From JALHUB01 sp050010555 (GTDB taxonomy: Bacteria > Chloroflexota > Dehalococcoidia > DSTF01 > JALHUB01), in the NCBI GenBank assembly GCA_050010555.1, contig JBEKKV010000057.1, positions 1 through 9,466 of the forward strand: a stretch of DNA of 9,466 nt, given 5' to 3'. Shown piece after piece: positions 1-6,479 of the stretch. Made by a program: the position numbers and the translations under genes. Numbering within the stretch: the stretch's first letter is position 1; each line of letters opens with the position of its first letter. The notes below the pieces were generated by a model. The model was not told the DNA's origin and did no database searches. It saw nothing but the letters and a program-made list of their open reading frames with translations.

Positions 1-1
1 A

Positions 2-148
2 GGACCTGAGACAGGATACGGAGTCGCCGCTCGCTTGGCTAGCATGAACGTTGTAGCGGTCACTTCGTCGGAAAAGGAAGAAGATGTTGAGACGGCGGCG
101 GCACCTGCCGCCGCCGTCTACGCTCTCTCGCCGCCCGAACACACATAG
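2..148 (+). CDS. C-terminal end of an unidentified upstream protein (partial)
   Basis: Reading from base 2, one frame stays open for 48 codons and stops at TAG 146-148. The other two forward frames stop within the first 45 bases. The peptide has a mixed segment (GYGVAARLASMNVVAVTSS), then an acidic stretch (EKEEDVE), then an Ala/Pro-rich tail ending SPPEHT, which is plausible for a disordered protein C-terminus. I do not recognise the family, and the 5' part lies outside the window. The stop is 37 nt upstream of the preferred GTG start of the next gene, so the two could be co-transcribed. A short open frame in GC-rich DNA can occur by chance, so confidence is modest. Confidence 0.4.
   Translation, partial: GPETGYGVAARLASMNVVAVTSSEKEEDVETAAAPAAAVYALSPPEHT
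91..118. repeat. Perfect 12-bp GC-rich inverted repeat
   Basis: The arms 91-102 (GACGGCGGCGGC) and 107-118 are exact reverse complements around the 4-nt loop ACCT. No T-tract follows. If the partial upstream frame is real, this palindrome encodes Ala-Ala-Ala-Pro-Ala-Ala-Ala within that gene, so it may be a by-product of alanine GCN codons rather than a terminator. It could still fold in the mRNA. Confidence 0.5.
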
Positions 149-172
149 CGTTCAGGGGGCTGAACCGGAAAC

Positions 173-188
173 GGAGGTGAGAGGTGTG
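173..188 (+). promoter_or_regulatory. Ribosome binding site fixing a GTG start
   Basis: GGAGG at 173-177 is 8 nt upstream of GTG 186-188. This supports initiation at 186 rather than the upstream in-frame ATG at 84. Starting at 84 would put 34 arginine- and proline-rich residues, translated from the hairpin region, in front of an otherwise normal lipoprotein signal peptide. Confidence 0.75.
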
Positions 189-1496
189 CGCGCGCTGAAG
201 CGATTTTCCCCACTCTTGCTGTCATCGCTGGTGCTTATCGTGCTCGCCCTGTCGGGATGCCAAAGCAAGGGTCCGCCAGCCAGTCCGGGCGTCGGCGAGA
301 CGGTCGGCGTCACCGACACCACGATCAAAATCGGCGCACTTCTCCCGATAAGCAACACTACTGCCGCCGCCTGGGGGATTCCCATCTCCCAAGGAGAGAA
401 AGCCTTTTTCGATTATATTAACGACCAGGGCGGCATTTACGGCCGAAAGCTGGAACTCGATGTCGGCGACAGCCAGTACACCGGCCCCGTAGCCAGCGAG
501 ACGATCCGAAAGCTGGTCGAGCAGGATGGGATATTCGCTCTCCAGGGAAGCCTGGGCACGGAAGCCCACCTCGCGGTCTACAAGTACCTCGAGGAAAAAG
601 ACATCCCGGACATGTGGATCCTCACCGGCGACTCCATATGGACCGACCCGGTCGCGCACAACCGCTTCGGGTATCTGGTCGACTACACGGATGAAGGGCG
701 CATTCTCGGCCGCTACATCGGCAATAACTTCAACGGGAAGAAGGTCGGCATCCTCATCCAAAACGATGGCTTCGGTCAGGAGGGTGAGAAGGGCCTGAAG
801 ATGGGCATCGCCGATACCGGCGCGACTATGACTTACGCCAACACTGAGCAATACGACGCGAGCCAGACCGACGTGAGCGCCCAGATATCGCGCCTGAAGG
901 CTGACGGTGTTGACGTGGTCGCTTTCTACGGGATGCCGGCGCAGGCGGCGGGCGGAATCAAGTACGCGCGCGAGACGCTCGGCTGGGACGTGCCCTTCGT
1001 CATCACCGGTGTCGACGCCGTCGAAATCGTCGGGCAGCTCGCGGGGTACGACAACATAGAGGGCACTGTCACTGTTGTTTACGGCCATCAGGCGTTCGAG
1101 AGCGATTGGCCGGGGATTAAAGAGTACACTGACATCCTCGCCAAGTACGCGCCCGACGCGTCGATGAACAACCTGACGCTCACTGGTATGGCAATCGCGG
1201 ATTCCACTGTGTCGGTGCTGCGACAGACGGGCAGGGACCTCACGCGAAGCGGATTCCTGGCAGCCGCCGAGTCGACCTGCAACTTCACCGCCCGTGCTTC
1301 TATCGCGCCGTCAAGCACGAGCCCGACAGACCACCGGCCGATCGAGGTCGAAGAGTATGTGCGAGCGACCGTCGACGAGTCAAACACAGCCCATCCTTTC
1401 ACGTGGCAGCCCTTCGGCGATGTGATGACGTTCGAATCGACGAAAGACTGTGTGACGCCGACACCGCCGGCCGACTTCGACTCGCAGCCTCACTGA
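186..1496 (+). CDS. ABC-type solute-binding lipoprotein, LivJ/Peripla_BP_6-like (copy 1, divergent)
   Basis: This is a predicted membrane-anchored extracytoplasmic binding protein of the type 1 periplasmic-binding fold (branched-chain amino acid/amide family), 436 residues from GTG 186. The signal peptide has a basic start (MRALKR), a hydrophobic core and lipobox LSGC with Cys25. Family hallmarks follow: GVTDTTIKIGALLPIS (41-56), KAFFDYINDQGGIYGRKLEL (72-91), and the second-lobe segment KKVGILIQNDGFGQEGEKGL (185-204). It aligns along its length with the next three genes but is the outlier. The segment after the first strand reads NTTAAAWGIPISQGEKAF instead of NPAAAYAPIAYGMKAF. Only two cysteines besides the lipobox remain (C365, C422), and it stops at QPH, about a dozen residues short of the tail shared by copies 2-4. 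These differences suggest a different ligand. The ligand is unknown and no permease or ATPase gene is adjacent. Confidence 0.85.
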   Translation: MRALKRFSPLLLSSLVLIVLALSGCQSKGPPASPGVGETVGVTDTTIKIGALLPISNTTAAAWGIPISQGEKAFFDYINDQGGIYGRKLELDVGDSQYTGPVASETIRKLVEQDGIFALQGSLGTEAHLAVYKYLEEKDIPDMWILTGDSIWTDPVAHNRFGYLVDYTDEGRILGRYIGNNFNGKKVGILIQNDGFGQEGEKGLKMGIADTGATMTYANTEQYDASQTDVSAQISRLKADGVDVVAFYGMPAQAAGGIKYARETLGWDVPFVITGVDAVEIVGQLAGYDNIEGTVTVVYGHQAFESDWPGIKEYTDILAKYAPDASMNNLTLTGMAIADSTVSVLRQTGRDLTRSGFLAAAESTCNFTARASIAPSSTSPTDHRPIEVEEYVRATVDESNTAHPFTWQPFGDVMTFESTKDCVTPTPPADFDSQPH

Positions 1497-1719
1497 CGCG
1501 AGGCGCCGACAATCAAGCGGCTCGTTGAGACCTCCGAAAAGGCCGAAATGAACGGCGATGCGTGCGCCTAAGGAAAATGTGCGGTAGCGTTGCTGCGCTG
1601 CTGGCGCTGGCCCTGCGCGTGCTCGTTGGCGCGTGGCAGGTGCGGTAATGGCATCACTGAGGTCGCTGCCGAGTGCGCAGTCCCCTCGTCCCAATACTTT
1701 ATGCGTGGAGGTTCGAAAA
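1497..1719. other. 223-nt spacer between binding-protein copies 1 and 2
   Basis: No convincing promoter or terminator is visible here, and unlike the other spacers it lacks the AGCGAT-loop hairpin. A short frame at 1577-1648 could encode a 23-residue hydrophobic peptide (MCGSVAALLALALRVLVGAW, then QVR) after AAGGA at 1570-1574, but nothing else supports it. The arms AGGCGC (1501-1506) and GCGCCT (1564-1569) are complementary but 57 nt apart. Confidence 0.4.
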
Positions 1720-1722
1720 ATG
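1707..1722 (+). promoter_or_regulatory. Ribosome binding site fixing the start of copy 2
   Basis: GGAGG at 1707-1711 lies 8 nt before ATG 1720-1722. It selects this start over the in-frame ATG at 1633. The resulting protein begins directly with a lipoprotein signal peptide. Confidence 0.8.
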
Positions 1723-3051
1723 CGGTGGCTAAGAAGACTGGTCCGGATTGCGCTTGTACTCGGGGCGGTCACAATTGTGCTGGCCGTTGCGGCCTGCGGC
1801 AGCAGCGGCAACCCTTCGCCTTCGCCGGAGGCTAACACCACTCCTGACACGACCGGTGTCTCTGCCAGCGAGATCAAGTGGGGGACGACTTTCCCGCTGA
1901 GCCAGAATCCGGCGGCGGCCTACGCGCCTATCGCCTACGGCATGAAGGCGTTTTACGATTACATAAACGCTCAGGGTGGCGTGTACGGTCGCAAGCTAAC
2001 CCTCGACATCGGCGATGACCACTACGCTCCCGCCGACACGGTTGAGGTGACGCGAAGCCTGGTAGAGAACGACAAAGTGTTCGGGATGGTCGGCAGCCTC
2101 GGCGACGCCACGCAACTTGCCGTCTACAAGTACCTGGAGGACAAAGGCATCCCGAACATGTTTCTCTCTACCGGTCTCGCCGTGTGGACGCATCCGATCG
2201 TCAAGAGCCGCTTTGGTGGCAACCCCGACTACGTCACGGAGGGCAAATTCCTTGCGCAGTACATCGTGCAGAACTTCCCGGGCAAGAAGGTGGGCTTCCT
2301 GCTTCAGAATGACCAGTTGGGGATCGACGGCGAGACCGGCCTCAAGGACGGCCTGGCCGGAAGCGACGTCCAGATCATCGATGAGGAGAAGTATGAGGCG
2401 GTCGATGCCGACGTCTCCGCGCAGACTGCGCGCCTGAAGAACGCGGGCGCCGAGGTGATCGTTGCGTTCGCCATCCCGCCGCAGGCCGCCAGCATGGTGA
2501 AGTCGGCGCGCGAGACGCTCAACTGGAACGTGCCCATACTGGTCAGCGGCATCAATTGCAGCGACATCTTTATCCTCCTCGCTACGGCGAAGGACGCCGA
2601 AGGGGTGATCAGCTTCACCTTCGGGCACCAGGCCTACGAGACGCAGCTTCCGGGGGTGCAGAAGTATGAGAAGATCTGGGCCAAGTTCGGAAACGGCGGA
2701 AGCCTGAGCAACTTCGAGCTGTACGGGATGTTCGTCGCCGAGCTCAACACGTACATCATGGAGTTGACCGGCCCTGACATAAGCCGCCAGTCCTTCCTTG
2801 ACTCGGCCGAATCGGTCTGTCAGTTCATGTGCACCACCTGTCCCGGTTTCGGGCCCGTGAGCTTGAGCCCGACCGATCACCAGCCGACGGAGGTGCTGGT
2901 GTACAACGAGGTCATTAACGGCGCCTGGACGGCCATTAGCAATCCCGTCAGCTTCGAAACGACGAAGAGCTGTCAGCAACCGACGCTGCCGGCGGACTTC
3001 GCCTCGCAGCCGAAGGTGGGAGCGGACGCCGACTACGTAGAGACGCCATAG
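1720..3051 (+). CDS. ABC-type solute-binding lipoprotein, LivJ/Peripla_BP_6-like (copy 2)
   Basis: This is a predicted extracytoplasmic ligand-binding lipoprotein, 443 residues from ATG 1720. The basic N-terminus (MRWLRRLVR) and hydrophobic core end in lipobox VAAC (Cys26). A Ser/Pro/Thr-rich linker (about 27-45) leads into the binding domain at GVSASEIKWGTTFPLS (46-61). Conserved segments are NPAAAYAPIAYGMKAFYDYI (63-82), NAQGGVYGRK (83-92), GDDHYAPADTVEV (98-110), AIPPQAASMVKSARETLNW (251-269) and SGINCSDIF (276-284). Over the 79 residues starting at EIK it matches copy 4 at 60 positions by hand count. Cysteines at 280, 367, 371, 374 and 418 match those of copies 3 and 4; 367-374 form a CxxxCxxC group. 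The tail ends YVETP. Such proteins normally deliver ligand to a LivHMGF-type ABC importer, but none is encoded here. The ligand is unknown. Confidence 0.88.
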   Translation: MRWLRRLVRIALVLGAVTIVLAVAACGSSGNPSPSPEANTTPDTTGVSASEIKWGTTFPLSQNPAAAYAPIAYGMKAFYDYINAQGGVYGRKLTLDIGDDHYAPADTVEVTRSLVENDKVFGMVGSLGDATQLAVYKYLEDKGIPNMFLSTGLAVWTHPIVKSRFGGNPDYVTEGKFLAQYIVQNFPGKKVGFLLQNDQLGIDGETGLKDGLAGSDVQIIDEEKYEAVDADVSAQTARLKNAGAEVIVAFAIPPQAASMVKSARETLNWNVPILVSGINCSDIFILLATAKDAEGVISFTFGHQAYETQLPGVQKYEKIWAKFGNGGSLSNFELYGMFVAELNTYIMELTGPDISRQSFLDSAESVCQFMCTTCPGFGPVSLSPTDHQPTEVLVYNEVINGAWTAISNPVSFETTKSCQQPTLPADFASQPKVGADADYVETP

Positions 3052-3068
3052 CGGCTAAAACGTCTATG

Positions 3069-3109
3069 AGCGAAGTGGGCGGGCAGCGATGTCCGCCCTC
3101 TTCTTCGCT
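3069..3109 (+). terminator. Two-part hairpin after copy 2 (terminator-like)
   Basis: The outer stem AGCGAAG (3069-3075) pairs with CTTCGCT (3103-3109). The inner stem GGGCGG (3077-3082) pairs with CCGCCC (3093-3098). The loop 3083-3092 contains AGCGAT. A further long-range pair, GCGGCTA (3051-3057) with TAGCCGC (3109-3115), could clamp the whole structure. It starts 18 nt after the stop codon. There is no downstream T-run, so termination is inferred from position and stability. Downstream, 3116-3337 holds no gene or clear promoter that I can see. Confidence 0.6.
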
Positions 3110-3328
3110 AGCCGCAATAGTACGACGTGTGCACGTGCGCTATCACCGGTGACAGCCATCCAGCCTTGCTCCGAGCGGCGGGGCCTCGACTGCAGTACAG
3201 CGGAGGATGTCACGGCTGGGAGCTGGGAAAATCCGGCGAAAAGCGTGCGTATTGGCGCGATGTGCTGTAGGATTCTGGCACATTCATTTCGTGATGTCGA
3301 CAGCTCGGCATTTCACCATCAAATGATA

Positions 3329-3340
3329 GGGGGAGATATG
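3329..3340 (+). promoter_or_regulatory. Ribosome binding site fixing the start of copy 3
   Basis: The purine run GGGGGAG at 3329-3335 precedes ATG 3338-3340. An in-frame ATG at 3323 would add only MIGGD and would overlap this site. In-frame starts further upstream, such as 3089, fall inside the hairpin that follows copy 2. ATG 3338 gives a standard lipoprotein signal peptide. Confidence 0.7.
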
Positions 3341-4678
3341 TTACCGACTGAGAGGTCTCGTTGGATCGTGTTGAGCGTGGCTGTGATTGCGGTCGTACTG
3401 TTCGTCACGGCATGCGGGGGGAGCGGGAGCGGCAGCCAAACGCCGCCGGCGGGAGGGGGCACTCCCGATACTACGGGCGTGACCGACACGGAGATAAAGT
3501 TGGGCACCCATTACCCGCTGAGCGGGAACCCGGCGGCGGCCTACGCGCCTATCGCCTACGGCATGAAGGCGTTCTTCGACTACATCAACGCGCAGGGCGG
3601 CGTCTACGGTCGCAAGATCAACTTCATCATCGGCGATGATCACTACAACCCGCCGGACACGGTGGAAGTCGTCCACCAGTTGGTCGAGCAGGACGGCGTC
3701 TTCGGCATGATCAGCGGGTTGGGCGAAGAGACGCACCTGGCGGTCTACAAATACCTCGAAGACAAGGGCATCCCTGATATGTACCTGTCCACCGGCCTGG
3801 CTCTATGGACGGACCCGGTCGCCCACAACCGCTTTGGCGGCAACCCTGACTACGTGACAGAAGGCACGTACTTGGGCCAATGGATCGCCAAGACGTATCC
3901 GAACGCCAAGCTGGGCATTCTGGAGCAGAGCGACCAGCTCGGAGTGGACGGAGAGACGGGGCTGCGCAAGGGTATCGAAGGGACCGGCGTTCAGATTACC
4001 GCCATCGAAAAGTACGACGTTGTTCAGTCTGACGTAACGGCGCAGACCCAGAGGTTGAAGAACGACGGCGTTGACGTGGTAGCCGTCTTCGCCATTCCGC
4101 CTCAGGCCGCCAGCCTGACCAAGGCCGCGCGGGAGACTCTGAACTGGCAAGTCCCGATAGTCGTTTCCGGCATCAACTGCAGCGACATTTTCGTTCTGCT
4201 GGCCACCGCCAAGGACGCGGAGGGCGTTGTTAGCTACACATTCGGCCGGCAGGCGTCCGAGACCCAAGACCCGGGCGTCCAGAAGTACGAGCAGATATGG
4301 AACAAGTTCCAGAACGGTGCCAGCGGCGCGATGAACAGTTTCGAGCTCTACGGCATGTCCATCGCCGAAGCGACGGTGTGGGACCTGGAGATGGCCGGCA
4401 AGGACCTCTCCCGCCAGTCCTTCCTCGACGCTGCTGAGTCGATGTGCAAGGTCGAATGCACAACCTGTAACAACTTCGGGACCTGGAATACCAGTCCCAC
4501 GGACCATAAGATCAACGAGACGTTTATCATTAACGTGGTGAAGGACGGCCAATGGACACCCATGGGTGAGACTACCAGCTTTGAATCGACGCCAAACTGC
4601 ACGCCGAAGACGCCGCCGGCCGGCTTCGATCAGCAGCCCAAGCTGGGGTTCGACGCGCCCTATGTCGACACTCCCTGA
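3338..4678 (+). CDS. ABC-type solute-binding lipoprotein, LivJ/Peripla_BP_6-like (copy 3)
   Basis: This is a predicted membrane-anchored solute-binding protein, 446 residues from ATG 3338. The signal peptide ends in lipobox VTAC (Cys26), followed by a Gly/Ser/Pro linker (27-46). The type 1 periplasmic-binding domain starts at GVTDTEIKLGTHYPLSGN (47-64). In the 79 residues from EIK it matches copy 4 at 72 positions by hand count, so this is the closest pair of the array. Other shared segments are IIGDDHYNPPDTVEVVHQLV (97-116), FAIPPQAASLTKAARETLNW (251-270) and SGINCSDIF (277-285). Cysteines 281, 370, 374, 377 and 421 repeat the pattern of copies 2 and 4. It ends APYVDTP. A role as the capture subunit of an ABC importer for a small polar or organic solute is expected from the family; the actual ligand and the partner transporter are not visible. 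Confidence 0.88.
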   Translation: MLPTERSRWIVLSVAVIAVVLFVTACGGSGSGSQTPPAGGGTPDTTGVTDTEIKLGTHYPLSGNPAAAYAPIAYGMKAFFDYINAQGGVYGRKINFIIGDDHYNPPDTVEVVHQLVEQDGVFGMISGLGEETHLAVYKYLEDKGIPDMYLSTGLALWTDPVAHNRFGGNPDYVTEGTYLGQWIAKTYPNAKLGILEQSDQLGVDGETGLRKGIEGTGVQITAIEKYDVVQSDVTAQTQRLKNDGVDVVAVFAIPPQAASLTKAARETLNWQVPIVVSGINCSDIFVLLATAKDAEGVVSYTFGRQASETQDPGVQKYEQIWNKFQNGASGAMNSFELYGMSIAEATVWDLEMAGKDLSRQSFLDAAESMCKVECTTCNNFGTWNTSPTDHKINETFIINVVKDGQWTPMGETTSFESTPNCTPKTPPAGFDQQPKLGFDAPYVDTP

Positions 4679-4698
4679 GCCGGAAGTCGTTTGATAAC

Positions 4699-4732
4699 CA
4701 AGAGGGACGGGTAGCGATGCCCGCCCCTCTTG
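4699..4732 (+). terminator. Hairpin after copy 3 (terminator-like)
   Basis: CAAGAGGGACGGG (4699-4711) pairs with CCCGCCCCTCTTG (4720-4732): 12 of 13 positions pair, with one A-C mismatch. The loop 4712-4719 is TAGCGATG. It starts 20 nt after the stop codon. No T-run follows (TCGTCTGG), so it may be a terminator, an mRNA-end stabiliser or both. Confidence 0.65.
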
Positions 4733-4745
4733 TCGTCTGGCCCTG

Positions 4746-4782
4746 CCAGGGGCGTGAGCGTCAGGCGTCCCTGGTGTATCAT
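4746..4782 (+). promoter_or_regulatory. Imperfect dyad next to a possible -10 box before copy 4
   Basis: CCAGGGGCG (4746-4754) and CGTCCCTGG (4766-4774) form an 8-of-9 inverted repeat. It ends two bases before TATCAT (4777-4782), which resembles a -10 box. No good -35 box lies at the right distance. The arrangement could be a regulated promoter for copy 4, but the evidence is weak. Confidence 0.2.
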
Positions 4783-4838
4783 TGCGTCACCGCGGACCGG
4801 CTTCGGCGTCTGGCGAGCGTTGAGACGGAGGTTGAACA

Positions 4839-6221
4839 ATGTCACCTGCGAAGAGGTTAGGTTTCGTTGCCGCGGGCGCTTCTCTGCTTGCGATCACGTT
4901 GGCGGTAACGGCGTGCGGCGGAGGATCTTCCGACGTGTCGAGCGTGGCAACGACGGAAACGAACGGCCGGTCAGTAGTGCCGGTCCCGGGCCCGACGTTG
5001 ACGGCGGAAGCGGTCGACGCCACGGGGGTGTCGGCCAACGAGATCAAGCTGGGCACTCACTTTCCTCTGAGCGGGAACCCGGCAGCCGCTTATGCCCCGA
5101 TTGCCTACGGGATGAAGGCCTTCTTCGACTACATCAACGCTCAGGGGGGCATCTACGGTCGCAAGATCAACTTCATCATCGGCGACGACCACTATAATCC
5201 GCCGGACACGGTTGAAGTCGTCCATCAGTTGGTCGAGCAGGACAAAGTCTTCGCTATCGTCGGCGGCTTGGGGGAGGCGACTCACAGCGCGGTATGGAAG
5301 TATCTGGAGGACAAGGGCGTTCCGGACATGTTCCTGACTACCGGGCTAGACAAGTGGACCAACCCGACTGTGAGGACGCGCTTCGCCGGCAACCCCGACT
5401 ACCAGACCGAGGGCATGATCCTGGGCCAGTACATCGTCAAGAACTATCCGAACGCCAGGGTGGGCGTTCTCAGGCAGAGCGATGAGTTGGGGCAGGAAGG
5501 GGAGAACGGGCTGCGAAAGGCGATAGAAGGCACAAGTGTGACGATTGCCGCCCTGGAGAACTATGACGTGATCCAGTCGGACGTGACCGCTCAGACGGAA
5601 CGGCTGAAGAATGCCAACGTCGACGTGCTGATCGCGTACGCGATCCCTCCGCAGGCCGCCAGCATGGTGAAGGCCGCCCGCGAGACACTGAATTGGGACG
5701 TCCCGATCCTCGTCAGCGGCATCAATTGCAGCGACATCTTCATCCTCCTGGCCGGCGCCAAGGACGCTGAGGGCATCGTGAGCGTGGTCTTCGGCCCCAT
5801 GGTTTCCCAAACGGACAATCCGGCCGTTCAGAAGTACACAAAGATCTGGGACAAGTTCGGCAACGGCGGCGCGTTGAGCAACTTCTCCTTCTACGGGATC
5901 AACGACGGCGAGATGATGGTGCATCTCCTGGAGATGGCCGGACCGAACCTGACACGCGGCTCCTTCCTCGATGCCGCCGAATCGCAATGCGACTTCGTGT
6001 GCTCGGGCTGCACCGACATCGGGCCCGAGAACATGAGCCCGAGCGATCACCGTCCGATCGAGGATGAGATGTACGCGCAGGTACAGAACGGGGCGTGGAC
6101 GAAGATCAGTGATCCCATCGGATTTGAATCGACTCCGAAATGCACACCGCCGACGCCGCCGGCCGGTTTCGACCAGCAGCCGAAGGTTGGCGCCGACGCG
6201 CCCTACGTCGAGACGCCGTAA
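4839..6221 (+). CDS. ABC-type solute-binding lipoprotein, LivJ/Peripla_BP_6-like (copy 4)
   Basis: This is a predicted lipid-anchored solute-binding protein of 460 residues. ATG 4839 is preceded by GGAGG at 4827-4831 with a 7-nt spacer. The signal peptide ends in lipobox VTAC (Cys26). The linker before the domain (27-60) is the longest of the four and is rich in Ser, Thr, Val and Pro, as expected for a flexible tether. The domain begins at ATGVSANEIKLGTHFPLS (61-78). It carries GMKAFFDYINAQGGIYGRK (91-109), GDDHYNPPDTVEVVHQLV (115-132), IPPQAASMVKAARETLNW (269-286) and SGINCSDIF (293-301). Cysteines are at 297, 384, 388, 391 and 435, with the C-terminal segment TPPAGFDQQPKVGADAPYVE (439-458) before the final TP. 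Substitutions against copy 3 become more frequent in the second half (for example FSFYGINDGEMMVHLLEMA), which may alter ligand choice. The ligand is unknown. Confidence 0.88.
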   Translation: MSPAKRLGFVAAGASLLAITLAVTACGGGSSDVSSVATTETNGRSVVPVPGPTLTAEAVDATGVSANEIKLGTHFPLSGNPAAAYAPIAYGMKAFFDYINAQGGIYGRKINFIIGDDHYNPPDTVEVVHQLVEQDKVFAIVGGLGEATHSAVWKYLEDKGVPDMFLTTGLDKWTNPTVRTRFAGNPDYQTEGMILGQYIVKNYPNARVGVLRQSDELGQEGENGLRKAIEGTSVTIAALENYDVIQSDVTAQTERLKNANVDVLIAYAIPPQAASMVKAARETLNWDVPILVSGINCSDIFILLAGAKDAEGIVSVVFGPMVSQTDNPAVQKYTKIWDKFGNGGALSNFSFYGINDGEMMVHLLEMAGPNLTRGSFLDAAESQCDFVCSGCTDIGPENMSPSDHRPIEDEMYAQVQNGAWTKISDPIGFESTPKCTPPTPPAGFDQQPKVGADAPYVETP

Positions 6222-6237
6222 GATCAACTTTCAGACG

Positions 6238-6265
6238 AGAGGGCGGGCAACAGCGCTCGCCCTCT
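6238..6265 (+). terminator. Hairpin after copy 4 (terminator-like)
   Basis: AGAGGGCGGGC (6238-6248) pairs with GCTCGCCCTCT (6255-6265), with one G-U pair, around the 6-nt loop AACAGC. It begins 16 nt after the stop codon and is followed by the pyrimidine-rich TCTG. It closes the binding-protein array and separates it from the exporter gene. Its right arm shares GCCCTCTT with the hairpins after copies 2 and 3. Confidence 0.7.
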
Positions 6266-6479
6266 TCTGATGCCCATTTGGCGGGCCGTCCTTGTCCGCA
6301 TGATTCGCGGGCCTTCAGCGCTTTCGAGTGGATCAGATGTACAATGAAGCTGAGGGCGGCGCAGGCTGCCTTCGGCGATCTCTTCGGCCTGAGCCGTCCG
6401 AGCGCCGAGGCCCGTGACGCCGTCCGGTCGGAAAGCGATTCACACGCGGCCGTAGGACGACGGCCTCCCCAAAGGCAGG
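6266..6479. other. Leader region upstream of the MFS gene
   Basis: TACAAT at 6340-6345 resembles a -10 box, but no matching -35 box lies 16-18 nt upstream. A short perfect inverted repeat, GGCCGT (6448-6453) and ACGGCC (6460-6465), lies 14 nt before the start codon. It could be an mRNA hairpin or a small operator. Nothing here is strong enough to call a regulator or binding site. Confidence 0.25.

Noticed and set aside
84..185. N-terminal extension of copy 1 from ATG 84
   Set aside because: No ribosome binding site of note relative to GTG 186; the extension is Arg/Pro-rich, would precede a complete lipoprotein signal peptide, and overlaps the likely end of the upstream gene.
222..1088. Long reverse-strand open frame opposite copy 1 (similar ones opposite copies 2-4 and the MFS gene)
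   Set aside because: The forward frames encode recognisable families with signal peptides and ribosome binding sites. The reverse frames are Arg-, Asp- and Val-rich shadows produced by GC-rich codon structure and lack family motifs.
3252..3273. TTGGCG and TAGGAT as a promoter for copy 3
   Set aside because: The spacing is only 10 nt, too short for a sigma-70-type promoter.
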